Assembly (NCBI RefSeq): GCF_000485595.1
Contig: NW_014577289.1
Span: 846,849 to 868,999 of the forward strand
DNA length: 22,151 nt
Direction of reading: 5' to 3'
Source of the DNA: Priapulus caudatus
Lineage: Eukaryota; Priapulida; Priapulimorpha; Priapulimorphida; Priapulidae
Positions 1 through 10,258 of the stretch are shown piece by piece. Within the stretch, counting starts at the first letter, position 1; every line of letters starts with the position of its first letter. Under the pieces are notes generated by a model. That model saw only the letters and a list, made by a program, of their open reading frames with translations, was not told the origin of the DNA and ran no database searches. The translations under genes and the position numbers were made by a program.

Positions 1-1203
1 GCACACAGCCACGAACATCAAGCGAAACATGTTTTGCTCCACGTTTAGGTGTTTTGCTCGGGTGTGTGCGCTACACACTACAGGCTACGGGCTTTACACT
101 ACGGGCTTTACACACTACAGGCTAGCGCCAAAGAACTCGCGCAATGTCTATTTATAGCTTAATCGGCTTGTTCTCCTCCTGCTTGTGCACCTCCTCGTCG
201 TCGTCAGCGTCACGTCACCAACTCGGCGAGGGTTGTCGAAACAATTCTTACAAAATTGCTTGCTGCCGTCGATTAGTTTGCCACTAGTAAGCGAACGTAC
301 GATGTATTTTTGGCACAAACGAGAATAGATTTATACGGTAATAGAATATACGATTTTATATTTCCAAATGTGGGAAATTAAGTGGAAAAGCCATCCAAGG
401 TGAACACCCATTTTATGCTTACGCCGAAGACAGGCGAGCAGACCCACCTTATAACCAGCGTGTCGGACAACCAGGTAGCTACCAGGTAGTAAGTAGCTAT
501 CAGGGAATTATAATTATTATCTCTCAAATGAATAAAACTAATTGACAGACGTATATATATTCGGTCCAAGCTGTTAGCGGACATGATTCTCATTACTCCA
601 GCATAGATGATTACTACGAGTTTGTGCTGTTATAGAATATAAAACGGTAAATAACCCGTGGACTTTCACCTGCATTTGAGAGAATCGCGAAAATGAAATA
701 TGAAATGCTGACGTAACGTAAACTGTTCTAGACTGATATACCCATCTCGACACGTTGACAAATAGCGTAGAGACGGAATAGCGGCCAATGGTATATCTCG
801 TGAGATGCGAGAATCACGTTCTATTGATGTTGACATGCGCAAAAATCTACTTTCAATGCATATCGGTACACTTAATGGTAAAAATGAAGACGCCTGAGTG
901 TTATAAGACATGTTAGCCTTACTGTATACACTAAGGTAGCACCGGTAAGTATCAGAGCTGTCGGGAAAATAGAGAGAACGGTTGAGAAACCATGTGCAAT
1001 TCTTGCTTTTACAAGAATAGATACACGTATAGCTCAACTGTTAATCGCATCAGCTAAATTTGTCCACAATAACACTATACCACACATAACATGTTATTAC
1101 CCAATTTACCTGTTTAATGCTGTTTACATGGTTAATGCAATTAACTAATAAATAATTACAATAAATTCACTCGTCACATTAATAATATGATGACCTAATC
1201 GCT
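1..1203. other. No gene seen; short nested repeat at 74-124
   Basis: The only structure I can support is a nested short repeat: CACACTACAGGCTA occurs at 74-87 and 111-124 and brackets two copies of CTACGGGCTTTACA. A 123-codon minus-strand frame at 666-1037 is Ser/Arg-rich, has no recognisable domain, and was not accepted as a gene. Confidence 0.5.
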
Positions 1204-1344
1204 GCATCACCATCGTCTTCACTATCAGTATTATCTCCATCCTCATCATCAACGCCATCACCGTCACCAGCGTCATCATCGTCACCATCACCGTCAGCAT
1301 CCGCATTACCATCACCGTTATCATAATCATCATCACACCATCAT
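1204..1344. repeat. Degenerate CAT/CAC trinucleotide-type tract
   Basis: About 140 bases of interrupted CATCAC, CATCGTC and CACCGTCAC words. Read on the minus strand it gives a Met/Val/Ile-rich string that extends a chance 133-codon frame. Best read as a decayed microsatellite. Confidence 0.85.
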
Positions 1345-3864
1345 TTGCAGAGACGCTGTTAGATGTAATGGCGCCCAGTCCATCAGCAACACAGCTGCGT
1401 CCGCAGATAAATGAATTCAATTCACTAATGAGTACAAACCTGCTATTCCCTATCCCTTGCCATTCGCCTGGAATACGTGTCTGGACTTGGACCGCTCCCG
1501 GGTAATTGTTGAGCGAGCGACCTGCCGTTACTCTAATCTTACGCAAGATCTACGACCGTCTCGGCCCATAATTATTGTCGGGTGCGAGTTTGATGCTGTT
1601 GCTAAAATTATTTTTGTCGAGAGATACGAGTTAGCATACATCTCCCCGTAAGCTGCCGTAAGCCAAAGGCTGTGAGCGTTCTTAAATTGACTATGGGGTA
1701 TATTTGTAAAAATTTTGTTGCATTTTTTTTACATGAAAAGTAAGTACTAGCGGGACTAAATGTATCCTCAAATTCTTACCTGATAAGATTGTTTCTCAAC
1801 TAATTGAAAATCCAAAAAACCTGGGCGATTTGATATATTGATCACGACATTAAATGCTTGCTATGGGCTATGTATGAGTCACGAGTGTTTGTTCAGATGG
1901 AACGGAATAGCAAAATAGAAAGTATAATGCAGCAATTTAACCATAAAAATGGTTACATTTTGTGAAAAAGTGGACATAATTTTTTTACTTTTACAATTTA
2001 CAGTGACGTAATCACTTTAACGGAATATTACAGTCACGCAACATGCGCATCGCATTGGCGACTCAGTCATTAGCGTACACTTGTAATCTCTAATTGGATG
2101 GTAGGTGAAAAACCATTCCATCAAGTTTCAGGCTCGACACAAAGTGGTCATTGCGAATTTTGTCGCGACGGCTTTTTTACATTGTGTTCGATTGCTTATA
2201 CCCTTACAAATCCGTTATTTTATTTTCTCTTTCCGTTATTAAACTGTTTTTGTGCGAAGATATATAATCTATGAAGGTACACGCCTGGGTGCGCTATTGG
2301 CGTAGCTCTGGCTCCGTCTGTCACAGAATAAAACCATTGTCGTGAGTGCAACGCTTTGCAAATGGCCGCACGTTTTTATTCCCATATTATTATTTGCACG
2401 CAGCGTGTTTCGTGTTATTCCAACTTTCGCATCTCATGCTCAAGTAAGCCGCTATGGAGAGGAGTAGGCATCTTAGTAAATCCCTAAAACTCTGTTCAGG
2501 TAAGATCTAGCAATGATTATTGCGCAATATACTCATAAAGTGCACGGAGTAACCAGTTTCTCAGAATAGACCAATCTAGCAGAACATTCAGCATTATGAG
2601 CGTTCACGCAGTTGTTCGCCGCAAAACTCGCCGCAATGGACAGGACAAAAGGTCTTTCTGCGAAGGTTAGTATTCATTTTCCTATACGAGTGTCGCACGA
2701 TTGGTTTTCTATGTATGGACATGTTCCCTCTTTATTGAGTTACACGCTCAAATAAAAACATGCACGCACGAGCAAACTGCAACCCAGGTTTTCTACTCTT
2801 AAACTTATATCACGCGGTCAAAGGCTAACGCAGTACTTGACAATCCTGACGTATATAAACTACACCAAATGAAAACCGCGTTACGAGCCGCAAATATAGA
2901 TTACCTTACGACACCAGAGATAATCTACGTTACGGCGCAAAATAAACTTATTTGACGCGAAAACGACTGCCGCCATTCGCGTATTATAACGCACAAACTA
3001 AACTTTAAAAAGCGGCTTTTCGACCTGCACTGATCGTCTGGAAAGGCGAGTGAACGTTATGTGACGTTGAGCACGTACGCACACGTCAACGTGCGTTAAC
3101 TTTGAGGCCACCGCTCCACCATCCCCTGTATATATGCCCCCCCCCAGTATATATTTTGGCGGAGTATTGAACTGAAGACCGAAAGCTGAGGACGACCGCT
3201 TCGCGACAAGCCTGCCTGCGTGTTTTGCTTGGAGCGTTTCGAGTAGGTGTTACGGAGCTATCGCTTTATCTGGCATCTCGTGAAACTCGTTAGTTACAGA
3301 TGAACATTTTAAACTTTAATAAACATCCACAACGCCACTTAATGAACATAATTTAATAACCTACAAGCTCGCGTTCGCAAGGCACGTACTCACGTACACG
3401 CTAGCACACGCTAGTTGCATTATGCACTATCTGAATCTTATTTCTTCTCGGCACGCTTGCTTGCCGCGGCTTACACTATTACACGACGCTAGGTTCTCAT
3501 TTTGTACATTTTTAAGGCAATAAGCAGCACGCGCTAATCCCTATTTGACTTACTGAGAACAATGGTTTGTATGATAGAATTATTTCTTATTTTATTCTTT
3601 ATTCTCGTATTCTCTGTTTTTTAGATGAGATTTGGTTTTGTTTTTCGTCTCTATCCGTCCACTAATTGGCCTACTACTGTCATGTTCTATATCTCTGACT
3701 TTGTCCTTTAATTTTAGTGATTTCGCTCCATTAGTATCAAGGGCTTCACATATACCGATAAAAGGGTCAGTCTAGCTTGATCCCTATCCGCGGTGTAATT
3801 TCTCATGAGCAAATCGCGAAGCGAAGCGCCTTAATCTTTTACTAATAAATATGGGTGATTTTCT
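1345..3864. other. Unique-looking DNA, no confident gene
   Basis: No recognisable protein domain on either strand. Two short ATG-started stretches end exactly at plus-strand donor-like sites: 2454-2499 (ATG in good Kozak context, then CAG|GTAAGA) and 2636-2665 (AAG|GTTAGT). They could be first coding exons but are short enough to arise by chance. A TATA-rich promoter-like stretch is at 3128-3157. Confidence 0.4.
3128..3157 (+). promoter_or_regulatory. Possible TATA-type promoter, weak
   Basis: TATATAT near 3128 and TATATATTTT at 3148-3157 are separated by a C run, and GC-richer sequence follows (3158-3240) as might a 5' leader. The preceding 100 bases hold palindromic CACGT/ACGTG words (3060-3100). 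No transcript or downstream gene was recognised, so this is only a candidate. Confidence 0.2.
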
Positions 3865-3925
3865 TGTGTGTGTGTGGTGTGTGTGTGTGTGTGTGTGGTG
3901 TGTGTGTGTGTGTGTGTGTTTGTGT
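3865..3925. repeat. (GT)n microsatellite
   Basis: About 60 bases of nearly pure GT with two GG interruptions. A 65-codon Cys/Val frame across it is a by-product. Confidence 0.97.
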
Positions 3926-4020
3926 CGCGGCTAATTCGTTTCCTGTCATGCCGCTGTCATAACGGACTCCTTCTCCAATACTTGGGTTCGGCATTATACC
4001 TATTCTACTATGATCATTAT

Positions 4021-4451
4021 AGCCGCGTTCAGACGGAGCGAGGATTACTCGGGTCGAATACGTAGGTGTTGGACCCGTGTCGAAAACGACACGGAGCGTC
4101 GTTGAAGAGAGCGTTCACACGAACGCTATGCACGAGGCTTGTGAGCTGAGAAATAAAGTACAATCGCGTACGCACGAACAATGCGAATTATAACAGATCA
4201 AACTCTCTGACTGACTTCCACACTATTCTGTATTACTTCGTGTTGTGACGTACTAACTTCCAAGCCCGAGTCGAAGCGTTTCACACGGCAAGAAATGAAC
4301 GCAGGCATGACTCGAGATCGTGTTCCGACCCGAAGGTGCGTTTTCGTACCGAGAAGAAGTCCGTGTGAGACGCTCGTCGCCGGGACGAACATTTGACACG
4401 GGTCGTTTTTGAGCGCCGAGTTCGCGTTGGCGCTTCCGTGTGAACGCGGCT
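4021..4451. mobile_element. 431-bp MITE-like element with 17-bp terminal inverted repeats
   Basis: The left end AGCCGCGTTCAGACGGA (4021-4037) and the right end TCCGTGTGAACGCGGCT (4435-4451) are inverted copies with one mismatch in 17. The interior is rich in CGGGTC/GACCCG and ACACGG words that also recur in both orientations. It has no transposase frame; overlapping frames of up to 135 codons on both strands have no domain. No target-site duplication is evident, so the superfamily cannot be named. Confidence 0.65.
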
Positions 4452-4687
4452 CCATGACACGTTTGGCATGGGGAAGGGGTTGTTTTCGGCGCCACAGTTT
4501 CATTTTTTCCCCATATCGCACGTTCAAAACATTCCAAAAGTGGGGAATATTTTGCACAAAGGCGCGGTGCAAGCAACAACACCAGAAAACACAATAGGCA
4601 CACAATGGACAATGTTTGAGAAAACGAACTGGAATATAGAAGAGGGCAAAGGCGCTCGCACTGAAGATTTGTTCTTCTAATGCAGGC

Positions 4688-4763
4688 TTTTATACTGGGG
4701 TTTGTCCCGCCTTCAGGTCACGGGAACTGAAAGGCGGAATGGAGAACCACGCCCAGTATAAAA
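4688..4763. repeat. Inverted repeat with TTTTATACTGGG / CCCAGTATAAAA ends
   Basis: TTTTATACTGGG (4688-4699) is exactly complementary to CCCAGTATAAAA (4752-4763), and a second inner pair CGCCTTCAG / CTGAAAGGCG lies between them. The AGTATAAAA end is the same word that starts each unit of the array at 5209-5878. The next bases (about 4780-4850) contain degenerate CCCGAGCTAAAGTTTATCCC fragments of that unit, so this block looks like an outlying relative of the array. Confidence 0.7.
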
Positions 4764-5208
4764 GGGTCGAAACCACCCTTAGCCCGAGCTAAAGTTTATC
4801 CCGCTCTAGGGGGAAGAGATTTCAGGGTGCCGCTTCAGACCCGAGCTAACGTCAGATAACGAATATCTACGACTTCCTAGCCGCGCTCTAAAAATGCGAC
4901 GTGACGCGTGACGCGCGAACGGAATGCGGATCCATGGGTAGCGAGCAATTGCAGAGCAATGTCCAGAATGTTAGCTGTTAGCACCAAAAGATCAGTCATA
5001 ATGTCCATATAATACGAGCTGCCATGCAAACGATATCCAATTAAACTTATATTACGAGAAGCATAAGCAATTCTACCAGTACTTGTTGTATCTTGTATAT
5101 GTTAAAATTTGGCGTGAACTGAATAAAACCAAGTGGTTGTTGACGGTGAGGTTACGATGACAATGTAGGCGCCCGGTCACGCACGCACTCGGGATGTCGA
5201 GAAAACCG
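4764..5208. other. Spacer with degenerate array fragments
   Basis: The first 90 bases hold diverged pieces of the 5.2-5.9 kb unit (CCCGAGCTAAAG near 4782 and CCCGAGCTAACG near 4841). Beyond that, 4860-5208 shows nothing I can identify. Confidence 0.5.
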
Positions 5209-5878
5209 GCAGTATAAAAAAAGCGACTTATCGCCGAGCTAAAAGTTATCGCCGCTTCAGGCAAAGTATAAAACGATTATCCTGCGAGTAAACGTTATCC
5301 CGGCTTCAGCAGTATAAAACGATTTTATCCGGACTAGAAAGTTATCCCGCTCTCAGAAGGCGGGCTAAAAGCTTGCGGGCAGTATAAAACGACTTATCCC
5401 GAGCTAAAGTTATCAGCCGCTTCAGCCATATAAAACGATTTTATCCCGAGGCTAAAGTTATCCGGCTTCAGAAGGCGGGCCTAAAGTCGTGCGCAGTATA
5501 AAAACGAATTTATCCCGAGCTCAAAGTTATCCGGCGGCTTCAGAAGCGCGGCTAAAGTCTTGCGCATGTATAAACGACTTATCCCTAGCTAAAATTTATC
5601 CCGCTTCAAGCAGTATCAAACGATTATCCGCGAGGCTAAAGTTATCCCGCTCAGAGCGGCTAAAGTCCGTGCGCAAGTATAAAACAGATTTTAATCACCG
5701 AGCTTAAAGTAATCCCGCCTTCAGAAGCGGGCTAAGTCTTGCGCAGTATAAAACGACTTATCCCGCTAGCTTAAAGTTATCCCGTTCAGCAGTATAAGGA
5801 AATCGATTTATCGCCGAGCTAAAGTTTTATGCCGCTTCACAGAAGCGGGCTAAAGTCGTGCGGCAGTATACGAAAGCG
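5209..5878 (+). repeat. Tandem array of about 11 TATA-bearing units, two length classes
   Basis: Units start near 5209, 5259, 5309, 5380, 5425, 5493, 5564, 5610, 5672, 5743 and 5789, with a partial unit at 5864. The idealised order is CAGTATAAAACGACTTATCC, CGAGCTAAAGTTATCC, CGCTTCAG. Long units (about 62-74 bases) add AAGCGGGCTAAAGTCGTGCG, so that CCCGCTTCAGAAGCGGG forms a hairpin; short units (about 45-50 bases) stop after CTTCAG. The order is roughly S S L S L L S L L S L. Copies differ mainly by single-base insertions and losses rather than substitutions. A 72-codon frame across 5489-5707 is repeat sequence, not a gene. Confidence 0.92.
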
Positions 5879-7190
5879 GCAAATGAAGTCGCTCCATCTA
5901 ATCTAAGCCAGAGAAAATCGTTATACATTGTTTTAACATTGTTTCTTGCATTGGTTAGAAAATTGGTTATAACAAGTGCCCAGCTAACGGTAGGTGTGGG
6001 CGAGTGACGAGTCTACTTCCCCCTTACGCCAAGTACGTCCCGGCATTGGAAGCACCGCGTGGCCGATGAAAACAAAGCCGCGAATCAGACCCGACTGAGA
6101 GCCTGCAAAGTACCCCATAAGGATTTCAGCGAAGCCGGCTAACGCCCGGCAGAGACGTGACGCAGTGACCGACGGATATATTTGCTAGCCAACGATATAG
6201 GTTGAGCTAATCGTTGCATTCCACGCAATAACTCAACTATTCAGCCAGAGAGTACTAGGCTAAGAACATGTGTCTAATAGGCTAGTCCGTGAGACATATA
6301 TATTACTGCTAAAAGATCTCGCCGCACGCCGCTCTGAACCATTACATATACTCTTAGTGAACCTATTAGAGGGTTTCTTGACGCAACCGAAGCGGAGCAC
6401 GATTACGTCATCGCCCTAGTCATCCCCTGGCACGATTAAGTTATGCGCGCGAAGTGAATTTCAGATGATTTAAATTTCTCAAAATTCTAGCATACCTATA
6501 CACCACATGTGTTACGCTATACTCTCTGTGAATAATCTGGAGTTTACTTGAACCGCACGATTAGTCATATATCAATTAGCCAAATCATAATACGTACGCG
6601 TAAATCTCCCGTACCGGCTTGAATATAGACACCGCCCGACATGAGCCCGCTGCCGGTCCAGGATAGAGCATGATGTCGCAGAATTGCATGAGACTATGTC
6701 ATTTGCCGTAAGCATGTGGGGTAGCCCGCTTTAAACCATCGACCGGGTGCTTCTTGACAGGTCTCTTTGTTGCATTTCGACCGAGAGAAACATCCTATGT
6801 GAACTTCACAAGAAAGTGGGTGGCAAAAAACCAAGGCCTTCAGCGAGACATACTCGCGCCGTTTTCCCCACTGTTTCAACCATTGCTACGCGTCTTCTCG
6901 CTTCTCCAGGGCCTGACCTAATTGCTGGTTAGCACATCTGTTCTCCTCTCGGCCTACGCGCAGCTCAAAACGAATGATGCGTTTTTTGTCCCACTTGAAA
7001 GACTGTGACTTATGGCGCGCACTCAAAACACCAGCATAAAGTGGTGGCCTTGGCAGCTCATGCGCTGCGTGCATTGACAGCGGTGCGCGTTTACTAAGGT
7101 TTGTTTCCTCTCATCGGGGCGGTTCCCCGCATCTACATCCGGGTGCAAATAGTCAAAGTTCGGGGCCCCGGGATTCCGCCCCACCTAGTT
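5879..7190. other. No gene or repeat identified
   Basis: Mixed-composition DNA. Frames of 61-62 codons on both strands around 6694-7074 overlap each other and lack recognisable domains. A GGGGCCCC palindrome near 7163-7170 is the only compact motif noted. Confidence 0.4.
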
Positions 7191-7672
7191 AGGCGGCGTT
7201 CACAACACAAGAAAAACCGCGGGATGTCTCAATGAACAGCGGATGAATAACTCGAGATATTGTGTCGTTGTCACAAGGCGAATAATCGCGCTAATGCCGA
7301 GACGGCGAATAATTCTATTCAATAGAACTCAGGGCGCATGCTCACTGCACCCAGGAAATGATGGCTCACTCGCGCATGGCTCCACAAGTGCGCTTCACTG
7401 GGCTTGGACCATGATGGGAATAGAAAATTACGCGGGATTATTTGCGCGAGTCGTTCCACACCGCACAACTCCCCTCGCGCTAAATTCCAATAATCGCGCC
7501 AGTCCACACGTCCGCGCATTCTGCGAGCCAGCGGATGCTGATCCGCGACTTATTAGCTGCGGTACGTTACCTGCGTTCACACTCTGTGTGAGTATTTGAT
7601 CGGCCGGTCATCGGGATGTCTTGCGGCCATACCGCAGCCATTCATTCCGCGCCCACGCCTCGTGAACGCGCG
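7191..7672. mobile_element. Possible MITE-like element, weak ends
   Basis: GCGTTCAC at 7196-7203 is complementary to GTGAACGC at 7662-7669, and similar GCGTTCAC words sit at the ends of the 431-bp element at 4021-4451. AATAATCGCGC words recur inside (7279-7289 and 7488-7498). The matching ends are short and another GCGTTCAC lies at 7573-7580, so the boundary is uncertain. A 118-codon frame inside (7243-7599) has no recognised domain. Confidence 0.3.
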
Positions 7673-8479
7673 TATAATGACCACCAAAGCATATAACCTA
7701 CCCTCCCTACTCGACACTCATTCACAGGACGTGAGCCTCTAGGATGTTACTGCCATACAAAACTGTAGCCTTAGCTGTAAAGCAAGATCGTCTATCCCCA
7801 TGTAGTTTGCTTAACAGATCATTTTCGATTGTTATACCATTAATTTCAACTCAACTGCTAACAAATTTTAACGGCGGGCTCAGTGGACACAGCGCGACCG
7901 CAGGAGGGTGCTGCCACCGAAAAAGTTGCGTAATTTGGACATTCTATTTTGCACGTTAACCAGACCGAGAGGCTAAATCACAAAAAGTGCAATTAATAAT
8001 TTAATACGCTAAAATGCTATTTAACCGACGATCACTTGCATTGTTAGGGCAAAATTTAATCCATATTATCAGACGAAACTATATGTCGTTCAATAAAGAG
8101 ATTACCAATCCTTTTGCCTTTAAATGAATAAATAAGAAACACCCTCGTCTGTAGCTCTTGGCTTGGAAAGTGGTTTTGCGCAACTTATCAGATCGTGGGC
8201 GCTCTGAAGTGGCGCCGACCCCGTCGTTTGTAATCAAACTGTAGCTCGTATAAGTTTTTAAAACATTGAAAAAAAAATTTCTAGATAGTGATTTGAACCA
8301 TGAAACTTTTTATGTAGCGATAAGTTATAACCTAAATTAGCTGAAAATAACCTGCAGAACGTGAAAATAACCCTAGAACCTAGAGTAAACGATCCCTTTA
8401 AGCATCGACAAGATACCGCCCGCAAGAAAGTCGCCCGCTGTCAATTAAGAAACTCCTGATGTCGCAGGTATAAGGTTTT

Positions 8480-8482
<3 letters not shown>
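7673..8482. other. No gene or repeat identified
   Basis: AT-leaning sequence. A 71-codon plus-strand frame at 7744-7959 has no recognisable motif and was not accepted. Confidence 0.4.
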
Positions 8483-8515
<33 letters not shown>

Positions 8516-8550
8516 GCGTGTGCGTGTGCGTGTGCGTGTGCGTGTGTGTA
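8483..8550. repeat. (TG)n then (CGTGTG)n microsatellite
   Basis: A pure TG run followed by CGTGTG hexamers. It directly abuts the left end of the foldback-like element at 8551. Confidence 0.95.
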
Positions 8551-9655
8551 TAGCTATTTTGTCCGGGATACAGCAGGGATGTATCAGGTTATTTGCAGGG
8601 ATGCGCCAACCTGACTTGGAAGGGATACCTTCTGGCGGCAGGGATACTTTTCCCTGATTCATCCCTGCCTATGTATGCCAAATTGCCAATACATAGACAG
8701 GGATAAATCAGGGATGTGGCAGGGATGTATCAGGTGGTTCCAAATATGTAAATTACCTAGATCCCTTCCTGGAAGGGATACATCAGGAATGTTTCACCGG
8801 GATGCTATGGAAGGGATGTATCAAGGATGTCGTGTGTACCACATATTAGGGATAAATCAGGGATATGACAGGTATTCATCAGGGATGTGACAGGTATTCA
8901 TCAGGGATGAAACAGGGATAATATTATATAGCAGGAATATCCCTGATACATCCCTTCATGGAAGGGATTGCAACACCCAATGAAAAAATAATACCGATCG
9001 ACTTACTACAGGAAGCCGTAATTCATAAACAAAAAGCAGCTTTTTACGTACTTACAGTTTATATAAGAGATCTACATATCTATACCTCATTAATGTTTTC
9101 TAAGTGTAAAAGATATATATATAGTATTTCGTATGGGGGTCATTCATTTATTACATACGCATTCGGCAGGGTAGGGAGTAAAAAAACAGCAATATTATGC
9201 GTACCTTATCAATAAATGACCCCTATGGAATTAAAAAAAAATCATATGCTGATATGATTTGATTTTGCTGATTTGGATGTATCAGCGATACGTGACCAAT
9301 TATAAATCCGTCTAAGTCAGAGAAGGGATGTATCAGGGATAGGTATGTGACCAATGAAAAATCTACCAAGTCAGAGAAGGGATACATGTATCAGGAATAC
9401 ATGCATGATCAGTGATAAAAATGTTTAAGTCATAGAATTAAGGGATGTATCAGGGATACATAATCAGCATTAAAAAAATTTCTAAGTCAGAGATCGAAGG
9501 GCGATGTATCAGGAATTTTTCTTGAGAACATATTAAGAGAAGGGATGAATCAGGGATAATGCTCAATAATCCCTTCCAATTATGCTTTTGGCAGGGATAC
9601 CTGATACATCCCTGATACATCCCTTCCAGAAGAAGGTATCCCTGACAAAATAGCT
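8551..9655. mobile_element. 1.1-kb foldback-like element of iterated GGGATGTATCAGGGAT motifs
   Basis: The left end AGCTATTTTGTCCGGGATA (8552-8570) and the right end 9637-9655 are inverted copies with one mismatch in 19. Inside, AGGGATGTATCAGG-type words occur at least a dozen times, mostly direct and in places inverted (about 8939 and 9597-9625). From about 9278 to 9520 they form a loose tandem with a period of roughly 50-60 bases that includes CTAAGTCAGAG. Both ends abut TG microsatellites of the same strand sense, which suggests insertion into a TG tract. No transposase is visible; an 85-codon frame at 8958-9215 has no domain. Non-autonomous DNA element is the likely class but unproven. Confidence 0.75.
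9131..9228. repeat. Nested ~98-bp imperfect inverted repeat
   Basis: The stretch 9131-9160 (GGGGGTCATTCATTTATTAC... ) pairs imperfectly with 9199-9228 (AATAAATGACCCC). It sits in the only part of the 1.1-kb element that lacks GGGATG motifs, so it may be a separate small insertion. Confidence 0.5.
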
Positions 9656-9660
9656 GGGTA

Positions 9661-9752
9661 GTGTATGTGTGTGTGTGTCTATGTGTGCGTGTGTGTATGT
9701 GTTTGCGTATGCGTGCGTGTGCGTGTGCGTGCGTGTGCGTGCGTGCGTGCGC

Positions 9753-9786
<34 letters not shown>
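9661..9786. repeat. Compound (TG)n/(TGCG)n microsatellite
   Basis: About 125 bases of alternating purine-pyrimidine TG, TGCG and TGTA words. Open frames of 67, 92 and 117 codons running through it on both strands are Cys/Val/Arg or His/Thr/Arg repeats with no other content. Confidence 0.96.
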
Positions 9787-9787
<1 letters not shown>

Positions 9788-10127
9788 ACGGTCAAACACT
9801 TCTTCAGTCACGGCCAGTTCTACATACGTCACTGCTAGCCGCGTGGGAAGTGCCCTGCAGCTAAATATTCTAGCTGTATACGCCAATGACACAACTAAAC
9901 GTTCCATCATGAACAATGTGGTCTACCCAGAAGTTCTGACCACCTAACGGGCATGGACTAGTTAACACCAATAGTATAATTACTAAGACGCACAGTATGC
10001 GAGCTAATGGAAGACTAGTGTCGACTATAGTGAGTGCTTGTGACTGGTGTGTGCTCGATAGATGATTACTGATGAAGAAACAGTGAACACTCGAGCGCGA
10101 TCGCCTGTACGCATCGACGTCATATCA

Positions 10128-10183
10128 TCAGGGGTTAATAATGACAAATGTCATTATCATTTCTTGTCATTATTAACCCCTGA
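10128..10183. repeat. Perfect 20-bp hairpin with 16-nt loop
   Basis: The arm TCAGGGGTTAATAATGACAA (10128-10147) is exactly complementary to 10164-10183, and the loop is 16 nucleotides. It could be a very short palindromic element or a transcribed hairpin. No coding function. Confidence 0.9.
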
Positions 10184-10232
10184 TATCATCTACACAATAT
10201 CTGTAAGAAATCGGGTGATTTTGGTGGACGCA

Positions 10233-10258
10233 GGCACGCACGCACGCACGCATGCACG
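10233..10258. repeat. (GCAC)n microsatellite
   Basis: A short tetranucleotide run of GCAC with a CATG interruption, continuing into looser CA-rich sequence to about 10320. Confidence 0.85.

Noticed and set aside
834-895. Start of a LINE endonuclease (HIGTLNGK-like reading)
   Set aside because: The match is only a few residues and the frame stops within 21 codons.
4198-4612. Overlapping 119- and 135-codon minus-strand frames
   Set aside because: They lie across the 431-bp inverted-repeat element, exist in several frames at once, and show no domain.
5489-5707. 72-codon frame with repeated Leu-Ser-Arg words
   Set aside because: It lies wholly inside the tandem array, and unit-to-unit indels change its frame.
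7243-7599. 118-codon plus-strand frame
   Set aside because: It has no recognisable motif, overlaps a minus-strand frame, and lies in a likely non-coding element.
9563-9947. Frames of 67-117 codons rich in Cys/Val or His/Thr/Arg
   Set aside because: They are translations of the TG/TGCG microsatellite at 9661-9786 and have no other content.
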